Shown here piece by piece: positions 41,357 through 50,242 of a stretch of DNA of 64,000 bases (positions within the stretch are counted from its first letter, which is position 1; each line of letters opens with the position of its first letter). A program made the translations under genes and the position numbers. The stretch comes from Caulobacter sp. BK020 (lineage in GTDB: Bacteria > Pseudomonadota > Alphaproteobacteria > Caulobacterales > Caulobacteraceae), in assembly GCF_004342605.1 (NCBI RefSeq), contig NZ_SLZL01000007.1, forward strand, positions 124,001 to 188,000, given 5' to 3'. The notes below the pieces were generated by a model, which saw only the letters and a program-made list of their open reading frames with translations, did not search any database and was not told the DNA's origin.

Positions 41357-42478
41357 ATGACCGCCCCGACCACCGACCGCTTCGCCGCGCCGCGCCCCAC
41401 GCCCAAGCCGGGCATCCTCGACATCGCCGCCTATGTGGGCGGCAAGTCGAAGATCGAGGGCGTCGCCCATCCGGTGAAGCTGTCGAGCAACGAGAACATC
41501 CTGGGCAGCAGCGACAAGGCCAAGGCCGCCTATCGCGACGCCGTCGACCGGATGCACCTGTATCCGGACGGCAAGGGCGCGGCCCTGCGCGCCGCCATCG
41601 CCGCCCATTACAGGCTGGAAGTCGAGCGCATCACCCTGGGCGACGGCAGCGACGAGATCTTCGCCCTGCTGAACCAGGTCTATCTTGAGCCCGGCGACAA
41701 CATCGTCCAGGGCGAGCACGGCTTCGCCGCCTACGCCATCGGAGCCCGCGCCTGCCAGGGCGAGGTGCGCTTCGCCAAGGAGCCGGGCCAGCGCGTCGCC
41801 GTCGACGAGATCGTCAAGTGCGTGGACGAGCGCACCCGGCTGGTGTTCATCGCCAACCCGGCCAACCCGACCGGCACCTGGCTGACCGGCGAGGAGATCC
41901 GCGCCCTGCACGCAGCCCTGCCGCCGTCGGTGGTGCTGGTGCTGGACGGCGCCTATGCCGAGTTCTGCACCGATCCGCGCTTCGAGGACGGGCTGGACCT
42001 GGCGCGCACGGCCGAAAACGTGATCGTCACCCGCACCTTCTCCAAGCTGCACGGCCTGGCCGCCCTGCGCGTGGGCTGGGGCTATGGCGCGGCCGGAATC
42101 ATCGAGCCGCTGGAGCGCATCCGCCCGCCGTTCAACACCTCGATCCCGGCCCAGGACGCGGCCATCGCCGCCCTGGCCGATACGGAGTTCCAGCAGCGCT
42201 CAGTGGCCTTGGTCGAACAGTGGCGGCCCTGGCTGGCCCAGCAGATCGGCGGGCTGGGCCTGGAGGTCACCCCCTCGGCGGCCAACTTCGTGCTGATCAA
42301 CTTCCCGGCCACGTCCGGCAGGACCGCGCTGGAGGCCGAGGCGTTCCTCGCCTCGAAGGGCTACCTGGTCCGCGCCGTGGGCAATTACGGCCTGCCCAAC
42401 GCCATCCGCGTCACCGTGGGTCTGGAAGAGCACAACCGGACGGTCGTCGAGCTGCTGCGCGAGTTCGTTTCGCGATGA
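41357..42478 (+). CDS. hisC: Histidinol-phosphate aminotransferase
   Basis: HisC is a fold-I PLP aminotransferase of 373 residues. L-S-S-N-E-N-I-L-G near residue 42, G-D-G-S-D-E-I-F, N-P-A-N-P-T-G-T, D-G-A-Y-A-E-F and the PLP lysine in R-T-F-S-K-L-H-G-L-A are canonical. In alphaproteobacteria, HisC also transaminates aromatic keto acids, which fits its place between chorismate mutase and tyrA. Confidence 0.93.
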   Translation: MTAPTTDRFAAPRPTPKPGILDIAAYVGGKSKIEGVAHPVKLSSNENILGSSDKAKAAYRDAVDRMHLYPDGKGAALRAAIAAHYRLEVERITLGDGSDEIFALLNQVYLEPGDNIVQGEHGFAAYAIGARACQGEVRFAKEPGQRVAVDEIVKCVDERTRLVFIANPANPTGTWLTGEEIRALHAALPPSVVLVLDGAYAEFCTDPRFEDGLDLARTAENVIVTRTFSKLHGLAALRVGWGYGAAGIIEPLERIRPPFNTSIPAQDAAIAALADTEFQQRSVALVEQWRPWLAQQIGGLGLEVTPSAANFVLINFPATSGRTALEAEAFLASKGYLVRAVGNYGLPNAIRVTVGLEEHNRTVVELLREFVSR

Positions 42479-42490
42479 GCCCTTCTTCTC

Positions 42491-42592
42491 CGCTCATCCC
42501 GGCGAAAGCCGGGACCCAAGCCGAGCTTGGGGTTTCGCACGCCGCCCGCCCGTCCAACCCAGCTTGGGTCCCGGCTTTCGCCGGGATGAGCG
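42491..42592. repeat. Inverted repeat with 31-bp perfect arms
   Basis: The arms 42491-42521 and 42562-42592 are exact reverse complements; they begin CGCTCATCCCGGCGAAAGCC and each contains a smaller hairpin (CCGGCGAAAGCCGG). It occupies almost the whole hisC-tyrA spacer. It can form a long hairpin in the mRNA, possibly attenuating tyrA relative to hisC. Confidence 0.85.
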
Positions 42593-42602
42593 GGGGTTTT
42601 GA

Positions 42603-43541
42603 ATGAGCCACCCTGGCGTTCTCTATCCGAAGATGACCGTGATCGGCTGCGGCCTGATCGGCGGCTCGATCATCCGCGCGGCCCGCGAGCATGGCGTGGT
42701 CGGCCAGGTCACCGTCGCCGACGCCAGCGAGGCCCACCGCGCCCGGGTGAGCGAGCTGGGCCTGGCCGAGCATGTCACCGGCGACATCGGCGAGGCGGTC
42801 CGCGACGCCGATCTGGTGGTGATCGCCACGCCGGTGCTGTCGACGGCCGAGGTGGCCGCCGCCCTGGCCCCGCACCTGAAGCCGGGCGCCACCCTGACCG
42901 ACGTCGGCTCGACCAAGGCCAATGTGGTCGAGGCGTTCAAGGCCCTGGACCTCTCCAAGGTCTTCGTCATCCCGGGCCACCCGATCGCCGGCACCGAGCA
43001 ATCGGGCCCCGACGCCGGCTTCGCCGAGCTGTTCGAAAACCGTTGGACCATCCTGACCCCGGCCGAGAGCGACGACGAGGCCTACGCCGCCGCCGTCGCC
43101 AAGCTGTCGGCCTTCTGGCGGACCTTCGGCGCCCAGGTCGAATTGATGGACGAAAAGCACCACGACCTGGTGCTGGCCGTGGTCAGCCACCTGCCCCACC
43201 TGATCGCCTACACCATCGTCGGCAGCGCCGCCGACCTGGAGAACGTCACCGAGAGCGAGGTGATCAAGTTCTCGGCCTCGGGCTTCCGCGACTTCACCCG
43301 CATCGCCGCCAGCGACCCGACCATGTGGCGCGACATCTTCGTGGCCAACAAGGACGCGGTGCTGGAGATGCTGGGCCGGTTCACCGAGGATTTGCAGGCC
43401 ATGAGCCGGGCCATCCGCTGGGGCGACGCCGACACCCTGCACGCCCACTTCACCCGCACCCGCGCCATCCGCCGCGGCATCGTCGCCGCCGGCCAGGAGA
43501 GCGCCGAGCCGAACTTCGGCCGAGACCGGGGCAAACACTAG
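42603..43541 (+). CDS. tyrA: Prephenate/arogenate dehydrogenase
   Basis: TyrA oxidatively decarboxylates prephenate (or arogenate) in tyrosine synthesis. The 312-residue protein shows the Rossmann motif V-I-G-C-G-L-I-G-G-S near residue 12, D-V-G-S-T-K, the catalytic His in G-H-P-I-A-G-T-E-Q-S-G and V-S-H-L-P-H-L. No ACT domain is present, so feedback regulation by that route is unlikely. The ExbD-like gene starts 2 bp after the stop. Confidence 0.93.
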   Translation: MSHPGVLYPKMTVIGCGLIGGSIIRAAREHGVVGQVTVADASEAHRARVSELGLAEHVTGDIGEAVRDADLVVIATPVLSTAEVAAALAPHLKPGATLTDVGSTKANVVEAFKALDLSKVFVIPGHPIAGTEQSGPDAGFAELFENRWTILTPAESDDEAYAAAVAKLSAFWRTFGAQVELMDEKHHDLVLAVVSHLPHLIAYTIVGSAADLENVTESEVIKFSASGFRDFTRIAASDPTMWRDIFVANKDAVLEMLGRFTEDLQAMSRAIRWGDADTLHAHFTRTRAIRRGIVAAGQESAEPNFGRDRGKH

Positions 43542-43543
43542 AC

Positions 43544-43960
43544 GTGGGCTGGAAGCGCGCCCTTGGCCTGACCCTCTGCGCCGTCGCCCTGGCGCTGGTG
43601 GTCTGGGGCTTGCTGAACGCCAAGATCAGCGTCGACCTCGTGGAATCACGGGAGATCTCGGCCAAGGACTTGGTTCCGGCCGTTCGCCCCGCCGAACCCA
43701 AGCCCGTCGACGTCTACCTCCATGGCGACGGATCGATATGGGTAGGCGACAAGCGATCCAGCCTGGACCTGCTGGTCGGCGACATCGTCGCCCAGGCCGG
43801 GTCGCCCGACAAAGAACTGCAACGGATCTTCGTCCACGAGAACGTCGAGGTCCCGCACGACGTCTACCGGGGTGTGATGGACAGGATCAACGCGGCCGGC
43901 TGGCATAGGATCGAGCTGGACACCCAACGGGGCGACCCTGGCCCCGCCAAAGGCCGATGA
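43544..43960 (+). CDS. ExbD/TolR-like single-span protein
   Basis: This 138-residue protein starts at the GTG at 43544, 2 bp after tyrA. One membrane helix is at about residues 5-22 (A-L-G-L-T-L-C-A-V-A-L-A-L-V-V-W-G), and the periplasmic part (V-Y-L-H-G-D-G-S-I-W-V-G-D, then R-I-F-V-H-E-N-V-E-V-P-H-D-V-Y) resembles the ExbD/TolR peptidoglycan-proximal domain. There is no ExbB or TolQ nearby and the usual Asp in the membrane helix is not seen, so proton-coupled function is doubtful. Confidence 0.6.
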   Translation: MGWKRALGLTLCAVALALVVWGLLNAKISVDLVESREISAKDLVPAVRPAEPKPVDVYLHGDGSIWVGDKRSSLDLLVGDIVAQAGSPDKELQRIFVHENVEVPHDVYRGVMDRINAAGWHRIELDTQRGDPGPAKGR

Positions 43961-44065
43961 TCACGCCGCCTTCAACGTGACTCCGTGATGTCGCCTCGCG
44001 TCGCAATACGGCCGCAACACGGTGGGCGAATGGCGGCCACCGGGACGCACTGTCAAGGACACCCC

Positions 44066-44356
44066 ATGCGCCGCACGATCACCGCCCTCGCCCTGGCCGC
44101 TCTGGCCGCCTTCACCGCCGGTTCCGCCCTGGCTCGCATGCCCTCGCCCGAAAAAGTTCTCAAGGCCTGGGACAAGAACGGCGACGGCGGGATCGACAAG
44201 GACGAGTGGCTCGCCGCCGGCCGCAAGGAAAAGCGCTTTGTCCAGGCCGACACCGACGGCGACGGCAAGATCTCCCTCGAGGAACTAAAGGCGGGCATGG
44301 CGCGGATGAAGACGCGCCCGGCGGCGACCGACCCGGCTCCGAGCGCCGGTCACTAG
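44066..44356 (+). CDS. Secreted EF-hand calcium-binding protein
   Basis: This 96-residue protein starts at the ATG at 44066 and has a signal peptide ending near A-G-S-A-L-A. Two EF-hand loops are seen: D-K-N-G-D-G-G-I-D-K-D-E and D-T-D-G-D-G-K-I-S-L-E-E, both with the acidic positions 1, 3, 5 and 12. The protein is probably periplasmic. The tail is Pro/Ala-rich. Role unknown. Confidence 0.85.
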   Translation: MRRTITALALAALAAFTAGSALARMPSPEKVLKAWDKNGDGGIDKDEWLAAGRKEKRFVQADTDGDGKISLEELKAGMARMKTRPAATDPAPSAGH

Positions 44357-44436
44357 GACCGACCACCAGGGATTGAGTTGCCGCTGGACCATCTCCCAGG
44401 GGCCTGGCTAAGGTCGGGCCTTCTCGGGAGGGGTCC

Positions 44437-44796
44437 ATGCTCAAATATGTCGACAGCATCAAGGAACTGCTGGCGCTTTACGCCGCGCTGCTCGTGGCGG
44501 GGGCCGCCGCCTACGCCGTCTTCGAGCACAAGCCGTTCGTCGACGCGCTCTGGTGGGCCTGCGTGACCGCGACCACGGTCGGCTATGGCGACATGTATCC
44601 CGTCACGGTCGGCGGCCGGATCGCCGCCGTGGTGCTGATGCACGTGACCCTGCTGTTCATCCTGCCGCTGCTGATCGGCAACATCTGCTCGCGCTGCATC
44701 AAGGACCACAACGAGTTCAGCCACGCCGAGCAGGAGGAGCTGAAGGCGGCGCTGCGTCGCCTGGAGGACAAGCTCGACCGGGCGGAGCGGGCGTAG
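44437..44796 (+). CDS. Two-helix potassium channel (ion_trans_2)
   Basis: This 119-residue subunit has two membrane helices (about 10-28 and 68-92) and a pore loop with the selectivity filter T-T-V-G-Y-G-D near residue 47. The C-terminal part (F-S-H-A-E-Q-E-E-L-K-A-A-L-R-R-L-E-D-K-L) is a predicted coiled coil that would hold the tetramer together. No RCK domain is present. Confidence 0.9.
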   Translation: MLKYVDSIKELLALYAALLVAGAAAYAVFEHKPFVDALWWACVTATTVGYGDMYPVTVGGRIAAVVLMHVTLLFILPLLIGNICSRCIKDHNEFSHAEQEELKAALRRLEDKLDRAERA

Positions 44797-44907
44797 GCGC
44801 CGCAACGACCGTGGCTCCAGCGACACACCGGCGCCGCCCTCCTCACGAAACCCCTTTCCATCGTTGAGCGAACACTGTAATCGCCCGCCTCCCGAAGGAC
44901 GAGGACC

Positions 44908-45006
44908 ATGGCGCACAAAGCCCCGACCTATCTGCCCGCCAGCAATCTGCTCGACCGCCAGGTCGAACGGATGGGCGTGCGTGCGTCGGTAGGGGTTCCG
45001 GTCTAG
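44908..45006 (+). CDS. Candidate 32-residue protein upstream of rtcB
   Basis: The frame reads MAHKAPTYLPASNLLDRQVE and ends R-M-G-V-R-A-S-V-G-V-P-V. A GAAGGACGAGG lies in good position before the ATG. It is followed 30 bp later by the strong terminator at 45036-45067, so the transcript would carry only this frame. No family was recognised; it could instead be a leader peptide or chance. Confidence 0.4.
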   Translation: MAHKAPTYLPASNLLDRQVERMGVRASVGVPV

Positions 45007-45035
45007 GGTTCGTCTGAACTCGGGATGTTCGTAAG

Positions 45036-45067
45036 GAAACCCCTCCTGGCCTGGCCGGAGGGGTTTC
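45036..45067 (+). terminator. Rho-independent terminator before rtcB
   Basis: The arms GAAACCCCTCC and GGAGGGGTTTC are perfect 11-base complements around a ten-base loop, followed by ttcgtttt. It ends the transcript of the 32-residue frame and lies 66 bp before the rtcB start, so it could also act as an attenuator for rtcB. Confidence 0.75.
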
Positions 45068-45133
45068 TTCGTTTTGTGCGAGAGGCTTTCCGACCAAGGC
45101 GCCAGGAGGGGCGGCTTGGAAAAGGAGAAGCCC

Positions 45134-46351
<1,218 letters not shown>

Positions 46352-46412
46352 CGGGACGCCGTCCGGTCTGTGACCGGGCGGCGTTTCGCGTTGACCGGTC
46401 CGCCTCAGGCGC

Positions 46413-46463
46413 CTAGAGCATCGCGCGGAAAAGTGGACGCCGGTTTTCCGCAAAAGCGATGCG
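46413..46463. repeat. Palindromic repeat (GCATCGC...GCGATGC)
   Basis: The arms GCATCGC and GCGATGC flank a second pair GCGGAAAA/TTTTCCGC. This sequence type is a common intergenic palindrome in alphaproteobacteria. It lies between the convergent rtcB and CusF-like genes, next to another palindrome at 46475-46518. Confidence 0.78.
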
Positions 46464-46474
46464 AAAACAAAAAT

Positions 46475-46518
46475 CTAGAGCAAGTCGTGCGATTCCTATA
46501 TCGCGCGATTTGCTCTAG
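46475..46518. repeat. Palindromic repeat (CTAGAGCAA...TTGCTCTAG)
   Basis: The arms CTAGAGCAA...TCG...GCGA and TCGC...CGA...TTGCTCTAG form a long hairpin. The element provides the stop codon of the minus-strand lipoprotein gene (46515-46517). Confidence 0.78.
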
Positions 46519-46859
46519 CGCGGCTTCAGTTCCGTCAGTTCCCAGGCGTCGCCAGCCTTGTGGAACTTGAACGCCACCCGCGCGCCCGGCGCCAGCGAGC
46601 CCTCGGCCAAGATGTCGCCATAGGCCTGGAAGACGGTGCGCCCGGCGGCCAGCGGGGCGGCGCTCGCGCCCTCGTGATCGAGCGTTACCGCCTGGCCGTC
46701 GACGAGGGCGATCACGCCCGTCGAATCGTATTCCGGACCCGCCGGAAGCGCCGCTGAAGCGGTCGGCGGGGCCTCGGACGCGGTTTTCGCCGGCTTGCCC
46801 GGACCGCAGGCCGCCAGAGCACCAACCAGCAAAATTGCCAATATCGTCTTGATTTTCAT
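46515..46859 (-). CDS. CusF-like lipoprotein
   Basis: This 114-residue lipoprotein has a lipobox L-V-G-A-L-A-A-C near residue 17. Residues about 46-114 resemble the CusF/CopK copper-chaperone OB fold (G-V-I-A-L-V-D-G-Q-A-V-T-L-D-H-E-G, then V-A-F-K-F-H-K-A-G-D-A-W-E-L-T). The His is kept, but the Met pair and Trp of the Cu-binding site are not evident, so copper binding is uncertain. Its stop codon comes from the adjoining palindrome. Confidence 0.6.
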   Translation of the reverse strand: MKIKTILAILLVGALAACGPGKPAKTASEAPPTASAALPAGPEYDSTGVIALVDGQAVTLDHEGASAAPLAAGRTVFQAYGDILAEGSLAPGARVAFKFHKAGDAWELTELKPR

Positions 46860-47174
46860 AGACTTATAGAATTTCTTGATTCAACGGATCAATCCGAACA
46901 CGTCCTTCATACAAGGTTTTTTACCGCAAGTGCGAAAAGGACGGCGATTGTGGTAGCGATTTTGTGATCGAAGTTTTACTCTAAGGAGACCGGCGGCTCT
47001 CCACGCCGGTCGTCGAGACCACGCCGGACCGTCCGAACCGAGCACGCCGATCCTAGCGGACCCCCATCCCTAGCGATCCTCGCGCGTCCCGTGAAGACCG
47101 GCCTTGCGCCTCTCGAAAGCCCCCTTTCGGAGAGGCCCGGCTCTCGGACCCGTCCGAACCGGACAGCCGAGACG
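46860..47174. other. Intergenic region upstream of opgH
   Basis: The left half (46860-46980) is AT-richer and likely contains promoters for the CusF-like gene (minus) and opgH (plus). A perfect 7-bp stem ACCGGCG/CGCCGGT with an eight-base loop lies at 46989-47010 in the opgH leader. No gene or known riboswitch was recognised. Confidence 0.4.
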
Positions 47175-49190
47175 ATGGACCTGATGAGCGAACGCGGCGC
47201 TTTCTTCGACCTGACCTCCTCGCGGAGCATCGCCTACGACATGGCGGTCTCCACCAGCGATCGGGTCGAGATCCCCGCCGACGCGCCCCTGGCCATGCCC
47301 GTCCAGCCCCTGGCCTTCTGGCAGGGCGAAGCCAAGCCCGTCGCCACGGCGAAGGATAACCTGGTCCTGCGTCGCTGGGGCGTGTTCGTCGCCACCGCGA
47401 TCATGGCCTTCGCCGGCTGGCGGGCCACCTACGACACCATCGCCCTGGGCGGCGTAACCCGCCTGGAAGCTGTCGTCCTGACCCTGCTGGTCCCGCTGTT
47501 CCTGGCCCTGGCCCTGTGGTTCTGCACCGCCGTGGTCGGCTTCGTGGTGCTGCTGGGCAAGCCCAAGGATCCGCTGGGCATCGACGACAGCGCCAGCTCG
47601 CCCATGCCCAAGCCCAAGGCCCGCACGGCGATCCTGATGCCGGTGCACAACGAGGACGCCGCCGAGGTGTTCGCCCGCCTGCGCGCCATGGACGCCTCGA
47701 TCGCCGAGACCGGCAACAGCCGCGCCTTCGACATCTTCATCCTCAGCGACACCCGCGACGCCGCCGTGGCCCTGGCCGAGCAGGCCTGCTTCGCCCGCTT
47801 CCGCCGCGAGGCCAGCAGCCACGCCTTCTACCGCAAGCGCACCCAGAACACGGGCCGCAAGGCCGGCAACATCGCCGACTGGGTGGCGCGCTGGGGCGGC
47901 GACTACGAGCACATGCTGGTGCTGGACGCCGACAGCCTGATGACCGGCGAGGCCATGGTCCGCCTGGCCGACGCCATGGAGCGTCATCCGCGCGTGGGCC
48001 TGATCCAGACCATGCCGATGATCATCAACGGCCAGACGATCTTCGCCCGCACCCTGCAGTTCGCCACGCGCCTCTACGGCCGCGTCGCCTGGACCGGCCT
48101 GGCCTGGTGGTCGGGTTCGGAGAGCAGCTTCTGGGGCCACAACGCCATCGTCCGCACCCGGGCCTTCGCCGAGACCTGCGGCCTGCCCGAGCTGAACGGC
48201 CCCAAGCCGTTCGGCGGCGAGGTGATGAGCCACGACGCCCTGGAAAGCGCCCTGCTGCGCCGCGGCGGCTGGGGCGTGCACTTGGCCCCCTATCTGGGCG
48301 GCTCCTACGAGGAGAGCCCCTCCAACCTGCTGGACTTCGCCACCCGCGACCGCCGCTGGTGCCGGGGCAACGTCCAGCACATCCCGCTGGTCGGCCTGCC
48401 CGGCCTGCACTGGATGAGCCGCCTGCACCTGGTGATCGGCGTGCTCAGCTACGGGCTCTCGCCCCTGTGGTTCGTGGCCCTGTCGTCGGGGATCATCTCG
48501 CGCATGCTGATGCCCGAGCTGAAGAAGGCCGCCTTCACCATGGCCGACCTGCAGGCCGCGGCCCACGCCCTGATCGACTGGCGCGAGATCCAGGCCACCG
48601 CCTGGGCGATGATCATCACCTTCGTGCTGCTGTTCGGCCCCAAGATCCTGGGCTCCATCCTGGTCTTCTCGCGCAAGCACGAGATCAAGGGCTTCGGCGG
48701 CCGCCGCCGGATCCTGGCCGGCCTGGGCGTGGAGATGCTGCTCTCGGCCCTGGTCGCCCCGATGCTGATGTTCACCCAGACCCGCGCCCTGGTCGAGATC
48801 CTGGCTGGACGTGTCGGCGGGTGGGGCGCCCAGCGCCGCGACGCCGACAAGGTGACCGGCAAGGAGGCCTTCGCGGCCATGGGCTGGATCAGCGTCACCG
48901 GCGTGGTGCTGGCCGTGGCCTTCTGGTTCACGCCCGACCTGCTGACCGCGACGATGCCGATCCTGGCCGGCCTGATCCTGGCCGTGCCGCTGACCATGCT
49001 GGGCGCCCACAAGTTGGCCGGCCTGGGCGTCAAGTCGAACGGCCTGTTCATGACCCCGGAAGAGCGCCGCCCGCCAGCCATCGTCCGCGCGGCCCTGGGC
49101 CCGGCCTGCGAGCCGCCCGCCCGCTGGTTCAGCCGCCAGCCGCCCCCGGTGCTGGTCGCCGACGCGGCGGCGGAACGGAACGCCGCCTGA
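47175..49190 (+). CDS. opgH: Glucans biosynthesis glucosyltransferase H
   Basis: OpgH (MdoH) polymerises UDP-glucose into osmoregulated periplasmic glucan. The 671-residue protein has an N-terminal cytoplasmic part, two helices at about residues 60-130, and a GT2 catalytic domain: L-M-P-V-H-N-E-D near residue 155, L-D-A-D-S-L-M-T (DxD-type), and R-R-W-C-R-G-N-V-Q-H (the Q/RxxRW-like motif). Several C-terminal helices follow. The start could also be the ATG at 47184. No opgG or opgD is adjacent; I recall opgH being essential for shape in Caulobacter crescentus. Confidence 0.92.
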   Translation: MDLMSERGAFFDLTSSRSIAYDMAVSTSDRVEIPADAPLAMPVQPLAFWQGEAKPVATAKDNLVLRRWGVFVATAIMAFAGWRATYDTIALGGVTRLEAVVLTLLVPLFLALALWFCTAVVGFVVLLGKPKDPLGIDDSASSPMPKPKARTAILMPVHNEDAAEVFARLRAMDASIAETGNSRAFDIFILSDTRDAAVALAEQACFARFRREASSHAFYRKRTQNTGRKAGNIADWVARWGGDYEHMLVLDADSLMTGEAMVRLADAMERHPRVGLIQTMPMIINGQTIFARTLQFATRLYGRVAWTGLAWWSGSESSFWGHNAIVRTRAFAETCGLPELNGPKPFGGEVMSHDALESALLRRGGWGVHLAPYLGGSYEESPSNLLDFATRDRRWCRGNVQHIPLVGLPGLHWMSRLHLVIGVLSYGLSPLWFVALSSGIISRMLMPELKKAAFTMADLQAAAHALIDWREIQATAWAMIITFVLLFGPKILGSILVFSRKHEIKGFGGRRRILAGLGVEMLLSALVAPMLMFTQTRALVEILAGRVGGWGAQRRDADKVTGKEAFAAMGWISVTGVVLAVAFWFTPDLLTATMPILAGLILAVPLTMLGAHKLAGLGVKSNGLFMTPEERRPPAIVRAALGPACEPPARWFSRQPPPVLVADAAAERNAA

Positions 49191-49296
49191 GGGCTTGTCG
49201 CTTGAGCGCGACGGCGTCTTTCATCGCTTAAGGGTGGCCGCCCGCGGCCGGCCGGAGTAGAAGCGCGCTTCGTTCAATCCCAACGGAGCGTCCGCC

Positions 49297-50199
49297 GTGT
49301 CGCGCCTCTTCAGCGCCTATGTGATCGTCGACTGGAGCGCGGCGGCCAAGCCGACCACGGGGGCGGATTCCGTGTGGATCGGCGTGATGAAGCGCGACGT
49401 GCGCTTCCGTCTGACCTTCGAGAGCTTCAACCCGCCCACCCGCCAGGAGGCCGAGACCAAGCTGGCGACGATCCTGGACGACCTGAAGAAGCGGGGCGAG
49501 CGGGCCCTCGTCGGCTTCGACTTCCCGCTGGGCTTCCCGCGCGGCGTCTCGGCGGCCCTGGCCCTGAAGGGCGACCATCCCTGGCGCGCGGTCTGGGACC
49601 AGCTGGCCAAGATGGTCAAGGACAAGGCCGACAACACCAACAACCGCTTCGGGGTCGGCTCGGAGCTGAACCGCCGGCTGACCGGCGGGCCGTTCCCGTT
49701 CTGGGGCTGCCCGCCCAAGGACGCCCTGACCACCCTGCAGCCCAAGCGCACCCGCGAGCACGGTCCGGACGACCTGCCCGAGTACCGCCACACCGATCTG
49801 GCGGCGAAGGGCGCAGCTTCGATCTGGAAGCTCTATTACAACGGCTCGGTCGGCGGTCAGGCGATCGTCGGCATCCCGGCCGCCCGCCGGCTGAAGGACG
49901 CCCGCGGCGACGCCGCGCGGGTCTGGCCGTTCGAGACCGGCTTCAAGGCCCTGACCGAGGCCGACCTCGAGGGCGTGCAGGTGGTGATCGCCGAGGTCTA
50001 CCCCTCGCTGGTCAAGGCCACCCCGGCCCCCGGCGAGGTCAAGGACGCCGCCCAGGTCCGCGCCCTGGCCGAACACTTCGCCAAGCTGGACGAGGCCGGC
50101 AAGCTGGCCGCCCTGTTCGGTCCGAGCAAGGACGCGCCCGCCGACCTGGTGGTGGACGCGGAGACCGAAGAGGGCTGGATCCTGGGGGCGGCGATCTAG
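49297..50199 (+). CDS. Conserved hypothetical protein (DUF429-like)
   Basis: This 300-residue soluble protein has the N-terminal A-Y-V-I-V-D-W-S-A-A-A-K-P near residue 6, L-V-G-F-D-F-P-L-G-F-P near 69 and a late V-V-I-A-E-V-Y-P-S-L. The acidic residues in V-D-W-S, F-D-F-P and E-V-Y-P are arranged like the RNase H-fold DUF429 family. A nuclease-like activity is possible but not known. It is monocistronic. Confidence 0.55.
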   Translation: MSRLFSAYVIVDWSAAAKPTTGADSVWIGVMKRDVRFRLTFESFNPPTRQEAETKLATILDDLKKRGERALVGFDFPLGFPRGVSAALALKGDHPWRAVWDQLAKMVKDKADNTNNRFGVGSELNRRLTGGPFPFWGCPPKDALTTLQPKRTREHGPDDLPEYRHTDLAAKGAASIWKLYYNGSVGGQAIVGIPAARRLKDARGDAARVWPFETGFKALTEADLEGVQVVIAEVYPSLVKATPAPGEVKDAAQVRALAEHFAKLDEAGKLAALFGPSKDAPADLVVDAETEEGWILGAAI

Positions 50200-50208
50200 G
50201 CTGCTGAT

Positions 50209-50234
50209 GGGGACAGGCGCACGCGCCTATCCCC
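50209..50234. repeat. GGGGACA-type palindromic hairpin
   Basis: The arms GGGGACAGGCG and CGCCTATCCCC pair with one mismatch around a four-base loop. It belongs to the same family as 15411-15437 and separates convergent genes. Confidence 0.7.
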
Positions 50235-50242
50235 AGACGTGG

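Noticed and set aside
43544..43960. Functional ExbD/TolR motor subunit
   Set aside because: There is no membrane Asp and no ExbB/TolQ partner; kept only as ExbD-like.
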